10,494 nucleotides of DNA from Candidatus Omnitrophota bacterium (GTDB lineage Bacteria > Omnitrophota > Gorgyraeia > 1-14-0-20-64-10 > JACQQZ01). Where the stretch lies: NCBI GenBank assembly GCA_016206635.1, contig JACQRF010000137.1:1-10494 (forward strand). The letters run 5' to 3'. Under the pieces are notes generated by a model, which had not been told where the DNA came from, did not search any database, and was given only the letters and a program-made list of their open reading frames with translations. Positions 6,552 through 10,494 of the stretch are shown here, piece by piece. The first letter of the stretch is position 1; the number at the start of each line of letters is the position of its first letter. Both the position numbers and the translations under genes were made by a program.

Positions 6552-9485
6552 CTAGAGGAAGGCGGCGAGGCGGCGGCGCTGGTCTTCGTCGGTGAAGACG
6601 ACGAGCGCCTTGACGTCCAGCCCCTTCAAGGCATCGGTCAGCGCCAGGCGGCGGAGATCGTCGGCGGTGTATCGCGTCAGCGCCTCCAGCGTCTCCACCA
6701 CCAGGATCGGCCCTGGAAACGGCGTGGTCCAGACGGTGCCGGTTTGCCGAATGAGCAGGGCCGGCGTCGCCGGCGCGCCGAACCCCGGATGCCCTTCCAC
6801 AGCGAAATCTGGGCGGGCGGCCACCAGCTCCTTCACCGCCTCCTCCCAATCCCACTGACGGGCGGGATCGGAAGGCGCCCCATTGGCCGCCATCGCATAG
6901 ACATGGATGGTGGGAAACCACTCATCGGGGGCCGCCAACGATTCCGGCGGGAGGATCACGACGGCGCCGGCATGGGCCTTGCCCGGGCCGAGCCGATCCT
7001 GCAGCCGTCCCACCACGCGCCCGCCACCCTCCTCCAATCCGGCCGATTGGGGAGGAGGCGCCGCTGGGCCCGACGGCTGAAGATAGTTCGCGATCGCCGA
7101 TTGGAACGCCGTGCTGACAAATTGCCGATCTTCGTCGGACACCGGACCTGCACCCCCTGGCGGTTTTAACTGATGATCGTCCAAGCGGAGCATCACGACC
7201 GCGGCATCCGGCAGCGCGTCCGATTCGTGAAAACTGGGGGCGTAGATATCTTCCGGCAGCAACGAGCCCCGCCGATGCCCCAGATAATACTGATGCAGCG
7301 CGTGCGGAATAAAGACACGGAGCACCGGGCCGCGCTCCGGGGCGTTGTACGGAAAGAGGGCGACCAGAAAGGTCCGGCCCGGATAGGCCTCGCGGGTGTG
7401 AAACACCGGGCCGACCAATCGGCGCTCCTGCTGATATCGCGGGTACAACTCACGGAGCCACTGCACCTCGGTCGGATGGAGGAGTTTCGACAATTGTTCG
7501 TCCAACCGGCCCAGCACGTCCGTCGGGCGTTGACGTTCCGCCATGACCGGCGCGACGGGGCCATTCGCCACACGCTCGATGATGCGCTCCACCTCGGATC
7601 GCGTGAGGCGAAACCACTCCCACAACAATGGCGGCGGACCGGTCCGGCGCGCGCCATTGGCCTCCTCGAGCAACCCGAACTCCTCCAACAAACGCTCCGC
7701 TTCTGAGGCCATTGGCGCGACGTGTCGAAAGAAATATTCCAGCTCGGCGCGCACCGTGTCGATATCCGCCGGGCCCGGTGGATGCGCCTCCAGCCATGAA
7801 CGCCACGTGACCAACGTGTCATGGACCAGCGGGATCAGGGCCTCGTCGGACCGGCTTGGCGTCCAATCAACATTCAACCGATGGCTCACCACCCGACGAA
7901 GAATCTGAAAGAGCCGATGGATCGGCGCCTGCATGCCTCGATGGGCGAAATCGCCCCGCGAGAACAGTTCGTGGTGCCCCACAATCCTCGGCCGCTGGGC
8001 CAGCAGGTCTTCCACGCCGCCGTACGGGTCGTACAACCAGGCGGTATCACGGTGCCCCACGTTCGGGCGCAACAAGAGGGTTTCTACCGTCAAGCGGGCT
8101 GGCAACAGATTGGCCTGTCGAGGCGCCCCGGTCTCAGCCACCATAAACATGCCCCGCGTCGCGACGGGGATCTGCTCAAAGCGAAGCTGGCCCTGCACGA
8201 GCGCGCGCAAAGACGCCTGGACATCGGCTTGCGTGATGAGCTCATCTCGACGCAGCATGGTGACGACCGGCGTGAGGGCCGCCAGGAACCGGACCCATTC
8301 TTCGCTGTCTTCTCCAATGCCTTCGTACCCCTGCGCCTGTTCCGTATCGTCGAGCGGCACCAAATCCAGATCGTCCGTGCCCGCCCCGGTCAATAACGAG
8401 AGGGTCCCGCCGCCCAGAATGCCGACATGCCCTGTGTGGCGCGCGGCCAAGAGCTCAATCAGTTGGCGGGCCGGATGTCGCCGAGGAAACTCCCGCAGAT
8501 TGACCGCATATCGTCTCGCGCCGGAAGGACCTTCCCAATCCAATCGGATCGCGGGGACTGCTCGAAGAAACGTCGGCGCCATCACGCGATAGTTGGTGGA
8601 GAGGATGGTCAACTGCGCCGGCAGCCGGCTATTCGGCGGCCGAGTCCAATAGGCCTGGAGATGGTCCAGCCGCCCCTGGGGGCGGAAGGGCCGTATCCGC
8701 GGCCCGTCCGGGCTCATGAGGACCGCGACATGCAGTGGGACGTTCCGGCGCGCCGTGCGCGGATCGAACAGCCAGCGCATGTCATTCCACGCCTCGCGAT
8801 CGTCATGCTGGATCAGCAAGGAGAGTTCGAGGTCCCGATCTTCGAGGAATTGCCGGAGCCCGTCCGGCGGCATCATCTGATGGAATTGACCGCGGTCGGT
8901 GTTCGTATTCTGGTAGAACGCCCCCTTGGCATTCACCCAGATTTTCGTCGCTTGGGCCTCGCGCACTCGGTGGAGAAAATCCTCCATCCAGTTGTTGGAT
9001 GACCCGGACGCGAAATCAACCCAATGCTGATCCCCCCCGGCAGGGGGCACTCCGACGAACACTTCATTGGGATTCTCTGTCGGCCAAAGTTCCACCCCCC
9101 ACCCCAGCGGTACTGCGTAGCGTTGGCGAATCCGCTCGACCGCTTGCTCCATAGGGGTCGCGGGCGCTTGTAACCAGCGTGCGACCTGATTCAGCAGGGC
9201 GGGATCCTGGGGCACATCGATATCCCATCGCATGCCGGTGATGCCATGCGCCTTCAGCGCCTCGGCAAGTTGTTGGAGTGGCGCGGGGGTCTCGGAGGCC
9301 TCGGCTTCTTCCATCCCGGCCCGCGGGCCCGGGGGAACGGTCAGCGCCGTGGCGAGAGCGTTGGATCGCTCGGTTTCTTGGGATTGGCGCAGGGCCCACG
9401 CGGGCGTGGGAGAGATCGCGACGGCGAGGGCGGCCGCCAGCAGGTGATGGGGCCATCGGCAAGGGGGCATGGGGGCAGTGTACAC
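6552..9485 (-). CDS. Exported 977-aa protein with CCA-transferase-like head domain
   Basis: The overall family is not recognised. Residues 1-31 look like a Sec signal peptide: 'HHLLAAALAVAISPTPAWA', with cleavage after AWA before LRQSQ. A low-complexity stretch ends in AGMEE (56-60). Residues 66-345 are mixed alpha/beta with no motif I know. Residues 350-540 resemble the head domain of class II CCA-adding enzymes/poly(A) polymerases: GG-x12-DLDLV (358-376), ARLTVETLLL (463-472) in place of RDFTINALAL, DPYGGVEDL (486-494) and ILRRVVSHRL (528-537). The first two acidic residues of the active site are kept. The Asp of RDFT and the EDxxR motif appear lost. Residues 570-690 are helical, 700-800 beta-rich. 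A Pro-rich linker and SAGLEE (814-819) precede a last domain of about 155 residues. The GTG at 9485 has GGAG 11 bases upstream; an ATG at 9470 is the alternative. GC content is lower than in neighbouring genes. Confidence 0.85.
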   Translation of the reverse strand: MYTAPMPPCRWPHHLLAAALAVAISPTPAWALRQSQETERSNALATALTVPPGPRAGMEEAEASETPAPLQQLAEALKAHGITGMRWDIDVPQDPALLNQVARWLQAPATPMEQAVERIRQRYAVPLGWGVELWPTENPNEVFVGVPPAGGDQHWVDFASGSSNNWMEDFLHRVREAQATKIWVNAKGAFYQNTNTDRGQFHQMMPPDGLRQFLEDRDLELSLLIQHDDREAWNDMRWLFDPRTARRNVPLHVAVLMSPDGPRIRPFRPQGRLDHLQAYWTRPPNSRLPAQLTILSTNYRVMAPTFLRAVPAIRLDWEGPSGARRYAVNLREFPRRHPARQLIELLAARHTGHVGILGGGTLSLLTGAGTDDLDLVPLDDTEQAQGYEGIGEDSEEWVRFLAALTPVVTMLRRDELITQADVQASLRALVQGQLRFEQIPVATRGMFMVAETGAPRQANLLPARLTVETLLLRPNVGHRDTAWLYDPYGGVEDLLAQRPRIVGHHELFSRGDFAHRGMQAPIHRLFQILRRVVSHRLNVDWTPSRSDEALIPLVHDTLVTWRSWLEAHPPGPADIDTVRAELEYFFRHVAPMASEAERLLEEFGLLEEANGARRTGPPPLLWEWFRLTRSEVERIIERVANGPVAPVMAERQRPTDVLGRLDEQLSKLLHPTEVQWLRELYPRYQQERRLVGPVFHTREAYPGRTFLVALFPYNAPERGPVLRVFIPHALHQYYLGHRRGSLLPEDIYAPSFHESDALPDAAVVMLRLDDHQLKPPGGAGPVSDEDRQFVSTAFQSAIANYLQPSGPAAPPPQSAGLEEGGGRVVGRLQDRLGPGKAHAGAVVILPPESLAAPDEWFPTIHVYAMAANGAPSDPARQWDWEEAVKELVAARPDFAVEGHPGFGAPATPALLIRQTGTVWTTPFPGPILVVETLEALTRYTADDLRRLALTDALKGLDVKALVVFTDEDQRRRLAAFL
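7029..7046 (-). other. SAGLEE element in the 977-aa protein
   Basis: Residues 814-819 read SAGLEE directly after a Pro/Ala/Gln-rich linker (804-813) and before a compact C-terminal region that runs to residue 977. It echoes AGMEE at residues 56-60, after a similar Pro/Gly linker. Placement at domain boundaries suggests a linker or processing element. This is inference from position and resemblance only. Confidence 0.5.
7865..8438 (-). other. Class II CCA/poly(A)-polymerase-like nucleotidyltransferase domain
   Basis: This covers residues about 350-540 of the 977-residue protein. GG (358-359), then twelve residues, then D372-L373-D374-L375 reproduces the spacing of the Pol-beta-type motif in CCA-adding enzymes (GG-x12-DhDh). 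About 90 residues on, T466-V467-E468-T469-L470 aligns with T-I-N-A-L of motif B. Twenty residues later D486-P487-Y488-G489-G490-x2-D493-L494 matches the DPFGGxxDL block. LRR...HRL (529-537) resembles the helix after the EDxxR motif. The order and spacing of these blocks fit the fold. Substitution of the motif B Asp, and no clear EDxxR, argue for altered or lost activity. Confidence 0.6.
9306..9320 (-). other. AGMEE element in the 977-aa protein
   Basis: Residues 56-60 read AGMEE at the end of a Pro/Gly-rich stretch that follows the signal peptide. Together with SAGLEE at residues 814-819 it brackets the main body of the protein. It may be a pro-region cleavage or linker signal; there is no direct evidence. 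Confidence 0.45.
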
Positions 9486-9537
9486 AGCCGCGCCGGCTCC
9501 GGCAAGCAGATTGTGAAGCTATGTTTTGATTAACAGA

Positions 9538-10494
9538 TCAGGTGCCGACTTCCCAACTGGCGAGGTAGCGGCGCTGCTCGGGGGTGAGGCGGTCGGTGGC
9601 CACGCCCAGCGATCGGAGCTTGAGGCGGGCGATCTGCGTGTCGAGCGCCTCCGGCAAGGTGTAGACCTTGGGCGCCAGCCGGGCGCGGCGCGCCCAGAGC
9701 CACTCGGCGGCCAGCGCCTGGTTCGCGAAACTCATGTCCATGACCGCGGCCGGGTGGCCCTCCGCGCAGCTCAAGTTGACCAAGCGGCCCTGCGCCAGCA
9801 CCACGATCCGCCGGCCGCCGGGGAGCTGGTACTCTTCCACGTCGGGGCGCAGGGGTCTTACGGACTTGGCCATCCGCCGCAGGGATGCCAGATCCAGCTC
9901 CACGTTGAAGTGGCCGCTGTTGGCGACGATCGCCCCGTCCTTCATCCGCGCGAACGCGGCGCGGGCGATGACATTGACGTCGCCGGTCACGGTGACGAAC
10001 AGGTCGCCGAGCGGCGCGGCCTTGAGGATCGGCATCACGCGGTAGCCGTCCATCACCGCCTCGAGCGCCCGCACCGGATTCACCTCGCAGACGATGACAT
10101 TGGCCCCGGCCCCGCGCGCGCGGGTCGCCACGCCGCGGCCGCACCAGCCGTAGCCGGAGACGACGACGGTGGCGCCGGCGAGCAGGATGTTCGTGGCCCG
10201 CAAAATCCCGTCGAGGGTGGACTGGCCGGTGCCGTAGCGGTTGTCGAAGAGGTGCTTGGTCGCGGAGTCGTTGACCGCCAGCACCGGGAACAACAGTTTG
10301 CGCTGCGACTCGAGCGAGCGCAGGCGGATCACGCCAGTGGTGGTTTCCTCCGTCGAGCCGACGACCCGGCCCGCCTGGGACCGGCGCGCGGAATGCAGGA
10401 GCGAGACGAGGTCCGCGCCGTCGTCCATCGTGATCTGCGGCCGATGGTCGAGCACCGCGTTCAGGTGCCGGTAATAGGTGGCGCGGTTCTCGCC
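9538..10494 (-). CDS. ahcY: S-adenosylhomocysteine hydrolase, 5' end outside window
   Basis: The 318 C-terminal residues of adenosylhomocysteinase are present. The enzyme uses bound NAD+ to split S-adenosylhomocysteine into adenosine and homocysteine, clearing product inhibition of SAM-dependent methyltransferases in the cytoplasm. The frame is open to the right edge, starting 'GENRATYYRHLNAVL'; about 90-100 N-terminal residues are missing. Visible motifs are ITMDDGADL near the start, STEETTTGV, NDSATKHLFDNRYGTGQS, the NAD-binding GYGWCGRG, GHFNVE, LSCAEGHP and the ending YLASWEVGT. GTGQS in place of the GCRxS usual in most bacteria and eukaryotes, and the short W-x-x-GT tail without the C-terminal K-P-x-x-Y-R-Y, mark the archaeal/Thermotoga-type subgroup. 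Some archaeal members of this subgroup act on S-inosylhomocysteine, so substrate identity is not certain. It lies 52 bases upstream of the exported-protein gene on the same strand. Confidence 0.95.
   Translation of the reverse strand, partial: GENRATYYRHLNAVLDHRPQITMDDGADLVSLLHSARRSQAGRVVGSTEETTTGVIRLRSLESQRKLLFPVLAVNDSATKHLFDNRYGTGQSTLDGILRATNILLAGATVVVSGYGWCGRGVATRARGAGANVIVCEVNPVRALEAVMDGYRVMPILKAAPLGDLFVTVTGDVNVIARAAFARMKDGAIVANSGHFNVELDLASLRRMAKSVRPLRPDVEEYQLPGGRRIVVLAQGRLVNLSCAEGHPAAVMDMSFANQALAAEWLWARRARLAPKVYTLPEALDTQIARLKLRSLGVATDRLTPEQRRYLASWEVGT

Noticed and set aside
5724..7169. A 481-codon plus-strand open frame across lptG and the end of the exported-protein gene
   Set aside because: It overlaps lptG in another frame and continues antisense to the 977-codon gene. 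Its composition is Gly/Arg/Ala-rich and it has no family motif.
9486..9537. AT-rich gap between ahcY and the exported-protein gene as a promoter
   Set aside because: CACAAT (9515-9510 on the minus strand) is a 4/6 match to a -10 box, but no -35 box is found at 15-18 bases. The gene may be cotranscribed with ahcY.

Overview
The window is a gene-dense, high-GC stretch of a Gram-negative (diderm) bacterial chromosome. It has nine protein-coding genes, one of them cut by the right edge. I see no tRNA, rRNA, CRISPR array, transposase or other mobile element. The diderm assignment rests on an LptF/LptG pair (lipopolysaccharide export), a lipoprotein with a clear lipobox and two secreted proteins. 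The gene mix points to Candidatus Omnitrophota (former OP3) or a related uncultured lineage: a DUF3568-like lipoprotein, a DUF151 bifunctional-nuclease protein, an archaeal/Thermotoga-type AdoHcy hydrolase, and a large exported protein beginning 'ALRQSQ' with 'AGMEE' and 'AGLEE' elements. That placement is an inference. Several promoters resemble the sigma-70 consensus closely enough to read by eye, so a housekeeping sigma factor of the usual specificity is likely.

Layout. Bases 1-85 hold a 17-base C run at the window edge and a promoter for a small lipoprotein gene (86-475, +). It converges on a minus-strand block: a PAP2 phosphatase (3514-3005), a secreted Ala/Pro-rich protein (2971-2555), an RlmD-type rRNA uracil methyltransferase (2545-1076) and the DUF151 protein (1022-489). 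The first three are tightly spaced and probably share the promoter at 3524-3552. DUF151 has its own promoter, whose -35 box overlaps the methyltransferase stop codon. Facing this block, from a divergent promoter 44 bases away, runs comF-lptF-lptG (3611-6540, +), with a 3-base gap and then a TAATG overlap. At 6552-9485 (-) lies a 977-codon gene for an exported protein, converging on lptG. At 9538-10494 (-) is the 3' part of ahcY.

The most interesting element is the 977-residue protein. Its middle third (about residues 350-540) carries, in order and with sensible spacing, the landmarks of a class II tRNA CCA-adding enzyme/poly(A) polymerase head domain: GG-x12-DLDL, an 'RDFTINA'-like strand that has lost its Asp, and a DPYGGVEDL block. 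The protein nevertheless begins with a signal peptide, so a nucleotidyltransferase fold appears to sit outside the cytoplasm, or is a repurposed pseudoenzyme. Two AGxEE elements flank its main body. The second notable feature is the comF/PAP2 divergent promoter region: both -10 boxes place the predicted transcription start on or within 3 bases of the chosen start codon, suggesting leaderless mRNAs in both directions.
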